64,000 bases of DNA from Anseranas semipalmata (taxonomy: Eukaryota > Chordata > Aves > Anseriformes > Anseranatidae): assembly GCA_013399115.1 (NCBI GenBank), contig VXAA01001502.1:163372-227371 (forward strand), in the 5' to 3' direction. The notes beneath the pieces are model-generated. The model was not told where the DNA came from and did not search any database. It saw nothing but the letters and a program-made list of their open reading frames with translations. Position numbers and translations under genes: made by a program. Within the stretch, counting starts at the first letter, position 1; the number at the start of each line of letters is the position of its first letter. Of this stretch, positions 12,921 through 26,200 are shown piece by piece.

Positions 12921-14260
12921 TATGCTTTTGTTCTTGCTTAATAGGCTCAGTGTATTTAAAACTGATGAATTTTTATTCATGGATTTGGATGTCTAGGGAT
13001 TAACTTAGACTGAATATCATTGCACTCATCTATTGATGTTTAGAACTTATTTTTTAATACTTGTATCTGTAAGTGGAGAAGAACTTAAAAAACTTGTGTT
13101 TTATATACTAAATGGCTCAGAAATAACTCAGAAAATTTTACAGCAATGATAAAAAGTACTGATTAAAATTTATTTTCACTGCGTAAACCCACATGCAATA
13201 CAATTTGTATTATGAAGAATAAGTAGTTGAATCCATACACGTGTGTATTTAGAACCTTTTATCTTAAAAGCAATTTGGGAAAGCCATCAAAATTTTTGTA
13301 GAATAATAGCAGTAACAAGTACTTGATTTGCAGTTTTCTTCCGTTCAGGTAACTTGAAAATGTAAATACTAAGCTCACTTTTGTCTGTGTTTCCTTTCTC
13401 CTGTTTGTTAACACTTTTTTTTTTTAAGCAGAGTATGCACATTTCATTAGAAGGGCACATTCATAACGGGGAAGTACTGATGAAGAAATACAGAAAGATT
13501 ATTTGTTACTGTTATATTTTCTGACAGTGCTAAAACTTTTTTTTTGCTTTTGTGTTTTTCAAACGTTTAAGAATGGCTCTGATTTACTATTTATGTTAAG
13601 ATCTCATGCTGTGTGATTTCTGTGTTAGCAAACTACTATGGAGTGCTCCTCAGCGATGACATTCTAATCTAACAGTGGGGATAAGGCTAAGACACATGTA
13701 TTTCTTTCTAAACAGTTGTGTTGTTGGTGTATGTAAACAGGTTGCTTTGTTTTATGTGAACTGTTGTATTGTTTTTGTGTTTGTGTTATTTTTACCAGCA
13801 AGCAATCCTGTTTGTAATGGCAGATATTTTAAGTTAACAGTCTTTTCATTTGTTAGTGCACAGGGAAATTGTTTACCCCTCTTCTACTCACTGCTTCAAA
13901 TAGTATTTCCAAAAATACCTGCATATTCTTAGAAGGCGTGTCAGCACTGGGAGGCACATGGGATGTGTGAGCCATGGACAGCTTTGGTTTCTATAGGGTC
14001 ATAGTTTAAGTATCTAATGTGAAAATGGGACTTGGAGCTCTGTCGTAGTTAATTAACACACATTTTACACATTTACTCTACATGTCTATGAATATTTCAA
14101 GAAAGTAATTTTTGGGAAATTTAAGATAAATGAATATAGCTCAGAATGTAGTCATTTGACCCTTGTGACATAGGCACAGTATATTTTTCTCATTCACCAG
14201 CAAAGGGACTGTGCTGTCAGTCAGACCTTTGGCATCTATGTCCTAACTTTGATGTTACAG

Positions 14261-14288
14261 GAAATATTCACTTAACAGTGAATATTTC
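14261..14288. repeat. Perfect 11-bp inverted repeat, 6-nt loop
   Basis: GAAATATTCAC (14261-14271) and GTGAATATTTC (14278-14288) are exact reverse complements around the loop TTAACA. The stem is too short for a typical pre-miRNA. It may be a cruciform-prone site or a palindromic protein-binding site. Confidence 0.8.
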
Positions 14289-17200
14289 AGCATTCCTCAG
14301 AGGCTCAGACTTGCTACATATGACCATGCATTTGCTCAGCTGTTTGGATTTTGCTGTTCAGCAAAGATGACTATATAGAGTTGCAGAGAAGGACAGAAGC
14401 CCCGGAACGCATCTGACCATTAATACTGCATTTTATACAGGGTTGTGGGATTGTTAGGAGTTCCCTCCCAACGGTACAGAAAATCAGTGAGAACTGCTTG
14501 AAATCTGTTTTGAAAAATTGTTCATTCTCATGTAGGTAGTCTCTAGTTGTTTAACACCAGAGGACTGCATTATATGAATTTGTGTTTACAGGATTGAGCT
14601 ACTTGTCAGCTTGAGATTAGTAGATGAAGGAGCGCTTGTTGGAGACAAACTGTCAGTTTGCCTAGTAGAGATAATGTGGAAAAATAATCTTATCTTCCAG
14701 AATACCACCCAATTTTTTTTTTCAGATTTGCCAGCCTGAATCCAGTGCATCTTCTAGAGGAAAAAAAGATGGCTAGAAATACAAGTCAAGTTCTGCTTGA
14801 CCCCATGCACAGAAAGATCATTTGAAAATGGTTCTTTGTTTCGCTTTAGGTGTTGGAATCCTCAGATGAGTATAAATAGTATATTTAAAATATATTTATT
14901 AAATTGTGTCTGATATGGGAAGAATCTTTCCCAATAAACATGACATACACCTCTCACTCTTCTAGCATGTATTACATTAATTTAATCCAGAAGTTTTAAA
15001 AATAGTTATATTTATATTAAAGGACAACTCCAACATAACTATTTAAATAGCCCAGTCAGTATGTGTTCTTTTTGCTTTTGGGTTCTTGGACTTTTTTTTT
15101 TAGTAATAATCTCAGAGTAACCTTTCAGGAAAAACATGGTGCTAGTTATGGGATTACCTTGTGTGAAGAAAGATGTCTCGTTGGGAGGGGTGAATGCACT
15201 AGATGAGTTTCTGTTAGCTGAGGAAAAACTGATAAAACTATCACTAAATATTGCGTGAAAATTCAGAATTTACTATTATATAAATCAAAGGTGACTAGCA
15301 ATGTTTTATTATAATGAAAAAAATCTACTTTATATCAAGTCTAATAATTTGTTTAGCCACATTTTCATTGGCTATGACTTTGATCTCCCTGTATTTAAAA
15401 TTTTGGCACCATATGTTACACTGTGCCATCGGTTATCTGGAAATGATAGATCTACTGATTGATTTCCTAATTTTATTATGTACACAGTTAATTGTAATCC
15501 AAGATTACAGCAAACAAGATGTTAATTTCTAGACAATCTAGCTACATTTCACTCAGAGTGTGATTGTTACCGAAGCAAAGAGTACAAAGAGAATAACATT
15601 TGTGCTATCCTCACAGGAGCTGTCAATAAAAGATGTAATAGGGGATTTAGGAATCTGGAAATGGCCAACTAATTTATGTGAATCTATTTTATTTCAGCTA
15701 GAAAGACCAAGCTCTGTTTCGTCTGCACTGCATATTGCAGAGCACAGGCTGTCTATAGAAAACCAGGCGGCTGCATATGGATAGTCCCTTGATATCATTC
15801 ACTTGCTGTGTAATCTTATTATGCAAAGTTCTAATCTTCACCTAGAATGAATGCCTCCGGGTCAGAATATAGTCATATCAGGGTTTTTGAGGTCATGTTT
15901 TGTGATCCTTAGCTTATTCTTCTAAGTAGGGCTGGGATTTAAAGAGTATTCCCTAGACACTAGCAGAGATAGACAGTAAAATCTGCTGCCTTTTTGGAAG
16001 ACAAGACCAACATGAGGTCCCTGGTAGGATTAAACTTGATTTGTAGCTGTAGGATTTTTTAACAGATGTATTATTGGACAGGGAATAGGGGGCCACCAGC
16101 ACAGCGAAATTGGATCACAATTGGCATTCTCAGGGAGTCCGCTGGCTGCTAAAACAGCAGCTGCATGTGGATTTGACTTCTTTCAGGTGAAGCAACTTCC
16201 AGTCATTTGGAAAGGATGGGATGAAAAGGAACCTTGGTGATAATTTTGATGTCTGCAAGATTTAGTACCAATGTAATGGGATTATCGGTAACACCTTCAC
16301 TGCAGAAAAAGCCACCTGGCGCTATAACTGGCAGCAACTGAGAACTAATCCCTTCCCATCTCTTGGATGTCAGTCGTGAGGCTCAGAGTGATTTCTACCC
16401 TGCTAGCTGTGATTAATTTTATAAACTAACAAACAAAAAAATAAAATGACGAAAGCATAGGCGATGTAAGGAGAAGTGAACAGAAGAGAATAGTAATTAG
16501 ATTTTGCATTTTATTTGCTGCAGGGGATAAACTATATAGTTCTTGGAAAACAACCAAATTGTATTTTACATGATAAATGTGTGTGCAACTTTTTTTAATC
16601 AATGTCTATTTTCATTAGAAAAACAATGTCTATTTCAATATAAAATTTTCAGTTACCTACTCTATGAGTAGCAGGTAGTACCTGGAAGTAATTACAACAG
16701 GTTTTATGTCGATACTTCTTGATAAGGATGTTTATACAACAGATCCATTAAGTTTTCAAGGGGCCTGCGACTTAAATCATTTGTTTTATTGTCCTTAATG
16801 GCCTCATGTTGTATCTGGTGGAGGTGCCTGCTGACAGGACTTTGTATTAAAATGAATTGTGTGATGTGGAAAAACGTTCAGCCATTTAGCTGCTTGTGAT
16901 CAATAGTATGGCAGTGTTTTAAAAAGTGTACTGATAAATAGTTTTCTGAGGAAACAATTATATTTTACTGATACTTAAACTAGAGCAATTGTAAGATAAA
17001 TGTTCTGTGGTTTTTTTTTTTTTTAATAATAAAACACTAGAGAAAACTAGAAACTTTCAAGATTGTAGTTATCCTGTGGTCTGTGGAATGAACATTAGAT
17101 GTCTAAAGATGGATCCTAATGTTAAAAACAAAAAAGTTCTGAAGTTATCTAGTTAGTTTCAAAGTGTATCACCTAGGTATTCTATGTGTGCCTTAATTTG

Positions 17201-20066
17201 AAATTAACTTTCATGAGAAGTAATAAAAGGTAAGCCTTATATAAAAGCAAAGAATTTTTTCATCATTAGCATGAACATCTGATAAACCAGAGCATTTCAA
17301 AAGGCCCATTGTGCCACATCTGTAAACTGGCACTGCTGAAATCCCTGTCTCATAGATTAAGAATTTATTTTAATACAGATTGCACATTGCAGAGTCTTTG
17401 AGAGCCCATTAGTAAGAGAGCAGGGAGCAAAATTTGAGCCCTCTTCACTCATTTGCTATCCTCTTGGTTAGTTTTATAGCATGGCAGCTGTAGCAGCAGG
17501 TAATGCTTACTCTGTTGGATCCTGAATAATGTACAAATCCATCCCTCCTAATTCAGAGTTTCTCTGAGACGACAGAGAAAAATGTGCCTTCAGTGTAACC
17601 ATAGTGGGAAGTACGTGTCATTTGTCCTCGGACAGGAAATCAGATACATTAATTGGTAGTATTTTGAAAATTATTTTCAGAGACATATAGAATTGGTTTG
17701 TAGTTTTGTAATAAAAAGCATGTTTTAGTTATAGCCTTGTAACTGTTGGCATGAGAGAGGTTTACGAGTGCTCTCACGGGGAGTCTCTTGTTACCCTTCC
17801 ATTGGCACAAGCAACAAAGTCTGCTGCTCCGTGCAGATAATGCAACGTGCGTACAGCTCCTTTTTACCTCTAATATCCACAGGTGGCTGAATTCTGTGCT
17901 GTCTTAATAGATTAATATGGTGCTTCTGAAGAGTATGGACCTGAAATACAGTATGGTTGTGCAGTATTTCTGTCTGCCTCAGCCGAGAAGCAACGTGAGA
18001 TGGTCTTTCTAGCAGGTGCTGTTAAGAAGCGTTGATGTGCTTCTCTCACAAGACAGTGGTGGTCATTGATTTGCACTAGTCACTCAATCTTCCTTTTATC
18101 ACCCGTACAGCATTGCTGGGCTCACAGCGTTTCTGGCCCTGAGAGCAAGGAGTTGGTCCATGCTTTTCGCAGTGCACCGGGTTGAGAAGAGCAAATTGCT
18201 TTTTTGGGTCTCCAGAATTAAGTTCTGCTCAAAGTGCAATTAGCTCACAGCGAAGCTGCTTCGCTTTCTACAAGGCGTCCTGCCGTGTGCTAGGCACTGC
18301 ACGTGCTAATGAAGCAGTTCAAGACTTTTGTTTTCTGTTGTATTTTCGGGTATTACTGTGAAACTCATTAGCTAATATTAAGGATGATGAATCACAGATT
18401 GGTTTAAGTAGATTTATTCTGGAGATGTTTTAGGTAATAAAAACCAAGTAATCCTTTTTGGAACAAGGAATTGAGCTTGGTAGAGAGTGTTTTCCCCCAT
18501 GAATGCTCTTCTTTTTTCTTCGTAAATAAATACTAAATGCAAAGAACAAAAGCCACTTTTGACTGTATTCAGGCAAACTTCCCATTAACTTCTAGAGAGC
18601 GCTATGCATGTAAAACTATATATGCCTTTCAATTCCCATATTTAAATAGAGAAACATCATGAAATATAGAAGGGGAGGTCTTTACTTCATTAGTAAGTAG
18701 GCCACACTGTACCTGCAGCATTTTTTTGTTCTTTTTTCTTTTTAAATTACTGCATTTGTTTAGCAAGCTATATGGACTCATCTTAGTAAATAAGCAGGAG
18801 AGAAATCTTGCTGTGGTTTTAATTCATAGTAAAGCTGATAATGAGTTTAAGGGGGACGGGTTTCTTGCAGAATGTAAAACTTGCCTCAGTTACTAAAGCA
18901 TGTGTGTCTTCCACTTCCTTAAAAAAATCTTAAAAATTGGGGTAAGGAAACATTTTAGTTAGATTACTGTTGCAGTAATTTCAATTAGTCATCACAATTT
19001 GATTTAAATAATTGGGGGAGGGAGTCAGAAGGTACTTAGAGTCCTTCTGTGTGCTATAGAACTTATGCCACTGTACTGTATCTAGGAATAGAAAGACCTA
19101 ATGCCCTATTTTTATATGTAAATGTTTTGGTAATGAAAGTCTAATCAAAGGAAAGCTTTGCAAAAACTCCAGAATTCCTATCAACAACCGTGGTCTTTTT
19201 CTAGTATAAATAGTCTTATATAGGCAAGCCATTCACAACTCTGTTACCCTTAATTCTGTGTAGTTCTTCAAGCCCTTTTTCATTTGAATAGTTGGCGGGT
19301 CACTTGTGAAGTCGTGGTGGACTACTCAATTACTCCAGTTTTCTGTGAATTGGATTTCAGTGGTGAAATAGCTTCAGGTCACTTCAGATAGTCAGACGCT
19401 TCTCTGTTTTGCTGTTGAGCATTCAGTTTTAAATACTGGTGCTTGAACAAAAACAGTGATTTTAGTGTCTGTCTTCATGTGATTAAAATAAATCTCACAA
19501 GTGTTATTTAATAAACATCTAAAGTCCCCAGCTGTCTCTAAGTTACAGTAGGTTATAGTAGTCCAGGCAGGAAGGGAGAGCGTGTGTTTAAAGGTGGGAT
19601 TACAGCTTCCCGGCTTCCATTCAGCCCAGCCTGGTGGAGGGGAGGATGTTCATGGCTACTGCAGGGACTAGACACATGGCAGGTAAGCCTGTCTGCAAAT
19701 TTGAGTAAAAGAAGTCCAGCTGAGTCAGCAGAGGGTGTTGTCACTGTTCCCTCCCATCAATTTCTGTAGCCTTGCAAAGTGTGTTTTGTTTTGTTTGTGG
19801 TTTCTTTTTGTTTGTTTCAGCTCCTACTCAGCTGAATCTCACTAATAAGCTGGGGAGAGGGGCAATTAATTGTACACATGGAAGTGTCTGCATTAGTAGA
19901 TTAATAACTTGATAGCTTTTTCTTCACATATATCTGATTATTTTGTTGTTTTTACTTACTGTTCTTTTCAAAATACTGTCCATTGGTTGTTGCAAAAAAG
20001 ATAGTTTTATAAATGTTACACTGTTTGTAATCAAATGAATCGTGTTCTTCTTCTGTTTTAATATAG

Positions 20067-20099
20067 ACTAGAACCAGCTGAAGGACGTAGCACTGTACC
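20067..20099 (+). other. IMMP1L: IMMP1L 5' UTR, first coding exon
   Basis: The exon begins after the acceptor AG at 20065-20066 and runs 33 bases to the ATG. An in-frame TAG at 20088-20090, four codons before the ATG, shows that the reading frame cannot start further upstream. The start context (gtaccATGt) is only moderate. Confidence 0.8.
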
Positions 20100-20204
20100 A
20101 TGTATCGCAATGCCCTAGGAAAAACCGTTCGATTTCTTGGGTACACGGTGCAATATGGCTGCATAGCACATTGTGTCTTTGAGTACCTTGGAGGAGTTGT
20201 TGTG
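20100..20204 (+). CDS. IMMP1L: IMMP1L coding exon 1 (residues 1-35)
   Basis: This exon encodes [20 protein letters not shown] and on to GGVVV, covering the short matrix-side start and the hydrophobic inner-membrane anchor. It ends in phase 0 at GTG followed by the donor gtaact at 20205. Near-identity to vertebrate IMMP1L N-termini supports both start and frame. Confidence 0.96.
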
Positions 20205-23200
20205 GTAACTTTTCATTTTCCTGACGTTTAAAAGAAAATAAAACTATAGTACTGAAACTGTTGTATGTCATAATGCCATTATTTCAGTTTTCTTCATTTT
20301 TAAAGCTTTTTCAAAGTGTGTTCAGTCAATCCGTATTTTTTTTTTTGGTTTTGGAGGCAGGTCCCGCCTTTCTTTTCTTAAAAAATAAAAAATTTGCAAG
20401 TTATTGCTTTAGGCATCAGTGAAGCAAATGGGAAACAATGTGATTAAGCATGTTGCAGAGAGTATGTTCTTTCAGAAAGTGTTTCCTATGGCATTTTGTG
20501 ACTCCAGCCTATTGTTCCCAACTCTGGGCAGATTTCTGGATGTTTGATGCTACCCCCCTGCCTTTCCCAAGTTCTAAACCTAGCAGCTGGATGTAATGGA
20601 TTTTGGCCGAGAGCTCCTCCTGCAGCTTCTGCGATGCTTCTTTTACAGAGGCTGAAGAAAGGGGTGAGCTGGCAGAGCTCTGAGTGCTGCTTCTAATAAT
20701 TTCCTGCAGAGAAGGTGCTGAAACATGTCCTTAGGAAATCATAGCACCTAGCACAGTTCAGGACCAATCCTGAGCTAACACAGAGCTGTAACAGAGTTAC
20801 AGGAGCTCTGGAGGCTGTCCTCACTTTTCAAATGTATCAAATGTTCCTCAGAGGATTTCACTTTTTTAATTGTTCTTTACATTACACCTTTTGTAATTTA
20901 TTAGCAAATAATTTAAAACTCGTGTATTTTTGATAAAGGTAATTGGCAAATAGTAATTTTTTTCTCATTTATTTTTAATTTGCAGTGTTCTGGACCTTCA
21001 ATGGAACCAACAATTCAAAATTCTGATATTGTCTTTTCGGAGAACCTTAGCCGACACTTTTATTGCATTCGAAAGTACGCTCCTTTGTTGAGACTAGAAT
21101 TTACATTTAGTTTGCCAGAGCTTGTCAAGAACTACATTCTATCCATCCATTATTTTTCACATATTCTTCTGCTTCTAACTTGTAATTTTTCATAAATCTC
21201 CTCTCACTGTGTCTGATGGAAGACAAAATAATGGGCAAACACTGTCCATCTTATTGAACAACTCGTCAGAACTCATTTAGGATATAGTCCATGTCACTTT
21301 TCCAGCTTTTTCCAAAAAATAGAGAAATCCCCCCCCCCCCCTTTTTTTTTTCCTAAAACTGTTCGGTGTGAATTTAACTTCTCTCTAAGCAGTTTTGTGT
21401 TACTTATAAATCAAGCTGTGGGTTTTGCTGTGCTCAGATAGGATGTTAGAAAAGTGATCAAACGTTATAAGTACAGTTTATCAAATGTCATTATAATTAT
21501 TGTACAGAGCACAGCAGGCTCCAGGCTGCTGTCCATTTTGCTGTGGACTATTTCACTGTACGATCTAATGTATATAATCAGGGGGCAAAAGTAATATAAG
21601 GTCCTACAGACTTAGACATTTAAAGTTCCGCTGAAAGAAAAACATTTGGACAATGACATACAGGAATTTGGAATCTCTTCTCTTCCATAAAATATATGCC
21701 AGTAGGATCAACTTAAATGGTATTAATTTCAACAGAGCACCGTCCATTAAAAAGTAGTCTAAAAGTTTTATAAGTAATTTAAATAACAGTGTTTCTCCAA
21801 GTGTGGTTGCATTACACCTGAGTAAAACTCACTGAAGAAAACAAAATTCCAGACAAGAATTTTCAGCAGAAATGTCTTTAATGTATGGGAATATTTTTGG
21901 AGTACATGCATTGATACACATGTATTCAGCCAAATATTCTATACTTAGAGTTCTCTCTTGTTTGTTTTTGTTTCTGTTTTTCCCTCCCAGAGGAGATATT
22001 GTAATTGTGAAAAGCCCTAATGACCCCAAATCAAATATCTGTAAAAGAGTAATTGGCTTGGAGGGGGATAAAGTCTGCACAAGCAACCCTTCAGATTTCC
22101 TTAAGAATCACAGCTATGTAAGTATTAGAGTTTCTTGATTTGTAAATTAATGATTACGTAAGTAGGCATGGTAGTCTGTAAAGGATTTGCAATATCATAG
22201 TATCATAAATCATACAGTATGATGTTCATAAGTTATTCTTTCTATGTATACAGTAAAACATAATTTGTAAACTCTGTTTATGGCAAGCTCTCTTTCTCAG
22301 TGTCTTTTGTCTCCGTAGGAATTGTAGGCAGGTTGTATTTTTGCTCTACCCTCTGCTTAGGTCTTCTTCCCTGGAGGAACACTCCACAATTCTCTGCATA
22401 AAGTACTGTACAGATGACAGACTCTAGGGCTTGGTCTTAGGGCAAAACTGTTTCTGTATTTTAAACACTAAAAAGTAAGAATTTTGTCTCTGCAATACAT
22501 TTGAGGATTTTGCTTTCAAAATTACTATAGCATATCTATATATTTAAATGTAACAATTTAAAATTTTCTGAGTATGGGTGGAAAAGTACCACTTTTCCCA
22601 ACTTGTCAAAAGATTCAGGTAACAAGATGAAATAAAAGGGAAAAATTATTCTTAATGCTTACTTGTCCTCATGCAAATAGACTTAACAGAAGTTTGGAAA
22701 GATCTGTGATTAAAGGTTTTCAGCAACTTTTTAGGCTATCATTAGAAAAATCATCAGAAATCATTATCACAGAAAAATGTAGTTTTTGTCCCCAAAGCAT
22801 GTTTGACCATTTCATCTGTTCAGTACTTTGTGGTGGAAATACCAGGTTTTGCACAGCTATTTATGGCTGCTCCTTGCAGCCAGCTACAGTTTATGATGGA
22901 TAAATCCTTTTAAGAGTTTAGTTACCCTAAAGACTGCCAACTTCACCAGCACGCCTTCAGGCACTCTTGCTTCATTTGTGTCAGGCAGTTGAGGTCGTTT
23001 AGAGTTGAGGTGGAGTCTGCATGTACTGAAATCAATGGAAAAATTGTCAACATTGTGTGTAGATTTGGTGTCTGGATTTAGTCAAGACATGGGGCCAGAA
23101 AGCAAAGACAGGATTCATACCCTGTTCTGAGGGGCTGAATTTGTTATTTCTTCCACTCCAGTGTTGAGGCAGGACCTCAATCTGCCCTTCTGATCAAGTA

Positions 23201-26200
23201 ACAGTACCACTGGAGCTTCTATTCACACTTCTGTTGCTCATGGATAGAAAGAAGAAACCAAGTTGAAGAAATTTTCCAGTTCCTATGGGAGGAGTAATTT
23301 AGGTGAAATAATGAATTTCCCAGAGCAGAATGACCTGAAATGAAAGCCTGAATTCTGTTTACACTGATAGAAGATGGAAACTGAGCATCTTGTTCCTCAC
23401 TTGTCTTAGTCTTGAAAAGGAAGTTCAGGAAGCGTTTGTACTTAACAGGACGTCAGCCTTTCTGGAAACCCTGAACTAATCAAATGAATATCCAGTGGAA
23501 CTATTTCTGCCATAGGTATAAGTTTTCTTGTCTTCAATTTTAAAGTGTAAGGAGAATGGGAGGATGAGGAACACAGCAGTCCATTTCCTGTTTCCCTGTG
23601 ACTGTTTTTCATAAAGGCTGATGCGTGGAAATCTAGCAAAGAAGTGATATGCAAGCTTTCTTAGTTCTTGCATCATAACTTGTAACTAGGGGGAGAAATG
23701 ATCCAAATGGAAATACCTGAGTTTGTTAATGCAGGTCTGTTTTCCTCGTATCCTTAATGGTTGTTGGCGAGGTAGGTCTTCCCATCTGTTCAGGAGATGC
23801 TTACTTTATGGAAGACGGTGTTTTCAACATAGGTATCTGCACTTTCCTCTCATAAGTTACACTGTATTATTCACTCAGTAGTTCTGTTCTTGTTGAGGGG
23901 GGAAAGTGATACGTATCCTTGCTGAGGTAATAGTCTAATGAAATTCCCTATTTTAATGAATCACAATGCTATGCACTTTTAATTCAAACACAAAATTCTT
24001 CAAAGCAAATAGCAGCAGCAGTTGTACAGAGAACTTGCTATTTGTTTTGTTGATGCTTCTTTGAGAAGAATTAATCTGAGTTGGGTTTTTGAAAAAAAGA
24101 TTGTAGAAACTCTGAGGAAAGTTTTTGGCTAGGATCCCAAATGGCCAGAAGTGCTGCCTGGGGTGTCTACCTGTCAGAGAAATTCAGGCACACTTTAAGT
24201 GAGCAGACTAGAAATTTTCATGAGTTTTGTTGTTTGCATTAGGCTACTAATTGCTTCTTTTAATGAGAAATCTCTGAGTAATACTTGAACGTACTAAATC
24301 AAAAATGTGTAAGGTCAGAGAATTGTTTGTTTTTATTACAGTGAACTGCTTGATTTTCTTGACTAGCTTGTCTCTTGTTTTGGGGAGTGATAGTGAATAG
24401 ATGTTGTCATGTTTGCAAACTTATTACGTAAATACAAAGTATCAGATGTCAGAAATATTATTGAATTAGGCAGTTCTTACCTCTGCTTTGTCCTTTGCTG
24501 GTGTTTGTCAACCAACAGTTAGATATTACCAGTTAGCCAGTTATTGGACATGCCAGATTAATGGCAATATAACATAGTCACCACAGCTCTAACAGCTGCT
24601 TGCCTCGTCGCCCACAAAGGAGATTCCTTATACTCATGTTAGCAGGAATTGTTTGGTCTGCATTGACTGGAGGTTAGTTAGTGTTGGCCTATTTTACAGA
24701 TTTTAAGCTAGTGATTTTTTTGTGCTTAGAAATACTATCTTACATGCTTCTTATTCTGAAGCCTAAGAGATTGGTAAAATCAGATCCTGCTTCCACTCTG
24801 TTTCATCCATGAGTATACTTCTCGGGATGGTTTCTAGCTATCCATAGGTGAATGCAGAACTCTGTTTACAACTTGTTCTCTGTAAAGTTGCATAGATGAG
24901 ATACCGTCTTGCTGCAAACAACTGAGTAGATATCTGTAGATCTAAACCAAAAAAAAAACCTAACACAAACAAACCTTCAGAACTATAATAACAATGAGAA
25001 ATAAAAAATCCCATGTAAGTTGAATAAGTTATTCTGAAAAGGAGTATTTCAGTAGAAAAGAAACGCAGTATTGCAGTGACAGTTATGTGAAAATCTTTAT
25101 AGTAGTATAAAAATACTTCTATTGCTATGCTTAGCCAAAGTAATATGTCATATGAGGAAAAAGATTTTTGGCAGACTGCACTAAGTGTAAGGATGTACCA
25201 AAAAAACTGGCTCTGATGTAGTCATTGTTGGATTACAAACATATGGAATTATGTATAAATTAAGCACGTGCTTAGATTAAAATTTAAGTAAATTAGGAGT
25301 ATTTCTACTTCATGCCTTTTATGGTACATGATGCTTCATATGTTAGAGGTTGGAGCTTATCCACAGGATAATAATGGGAGAAGTCTTACTATTTACATGA
25401 ATGGAGAATAAGCTTCCTTTTTCAATTAAGCTGTTACACTGCTCCAAATTTAAGAAAATGTAATTTTTCTTTTCATTGCCCTTTTGCTGATATTTATTAT
25501 GGAGTATAACTGTTAGGCTGGCAATTTTTCTGGGTTCTTTTGGGATTTTGTGCTTAATGCTAGTGTTTATAGATATAATCAAGTGTATTTACTGTAATAA
25601 ACATTGAAGAATGCATAACATATTTTTACTGGATCAGAAGAAATGTACTAACCTAGAAGTTACAAAGGCAAACTACTAATTTTTAGTAACATGGTATTCA
25701 AACCTGATTTCAATTATTTAAAAATGTCTGTACTGATTTATTCATTTAATTATAAAATTTAAATAATGAAGGTTAGTAAGGAAATTATTCAATCACAGTA
25801 AAACCCTGAAATGGTCATAAAAACTTTTTTTTTGAAAGGTTCATTTTCATATTTGTTTTTTTATTTCCTGTTTTTAGAAGTCTAATACAGACCCAGGTTT
25901 ATAATTCAGATCGAGTATCCTATTGTTATATTTGAATTTGTTTTAATGCCATTTACTTTAGCTTTAATTTCTTTAGTACCATATGTTCTTGTGCTGCAGC
26001 TCCTATTTACAAATTGAAAAAGTGAGGGGTTAATCATCAGATTAAAACAGCTTGTATGTCATAAACCACCAATATACTAAGCCTTTGTGTCACTTAAACA
26101 AAAGTAGTACCTAATAATGTCACTTAATACAGCTAGGGTCTGCAAATAAGGAACTGCCTTTTGCAAGTCATAGTGATAAAAAGCTGAGATACAAATCCAT

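Larger units (their letters stand above)
3683..20066 (+). other. IMMP1L: IMMP1L 5'-UTR intron (about 16.4 kb)
   Basis: This long stretch has no exon I can support. It ends at a polypyrimidine-AG acceptor (ttaatatag, AG at 20065-20066). It contains simple repeats (T19 at 9550-9568, GT tract near 11528-11542, TA tract near 9281), an 11-bp perfect hairpin at 14261-14288, paired MITF-type E-boxes at 7881-7913, and several moderately GC, non-repetitive blocks (about 5770-5990, 12560-12920, 15540-15930, 16720-16920) that look like candidate conserved non-coding elements. Open frames such as 7999-8256 and 15560-15784 have no recognisable domain or consistent splice context. Confidence 0.6.

Noticed and set aside
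21872..22138. 88-codon frame starting in intron before IMMP1L coding exon 3
   Set aside because: It is the exon's frame extended into flanking intron; the conserved part begins only at the acceptor at 21990.
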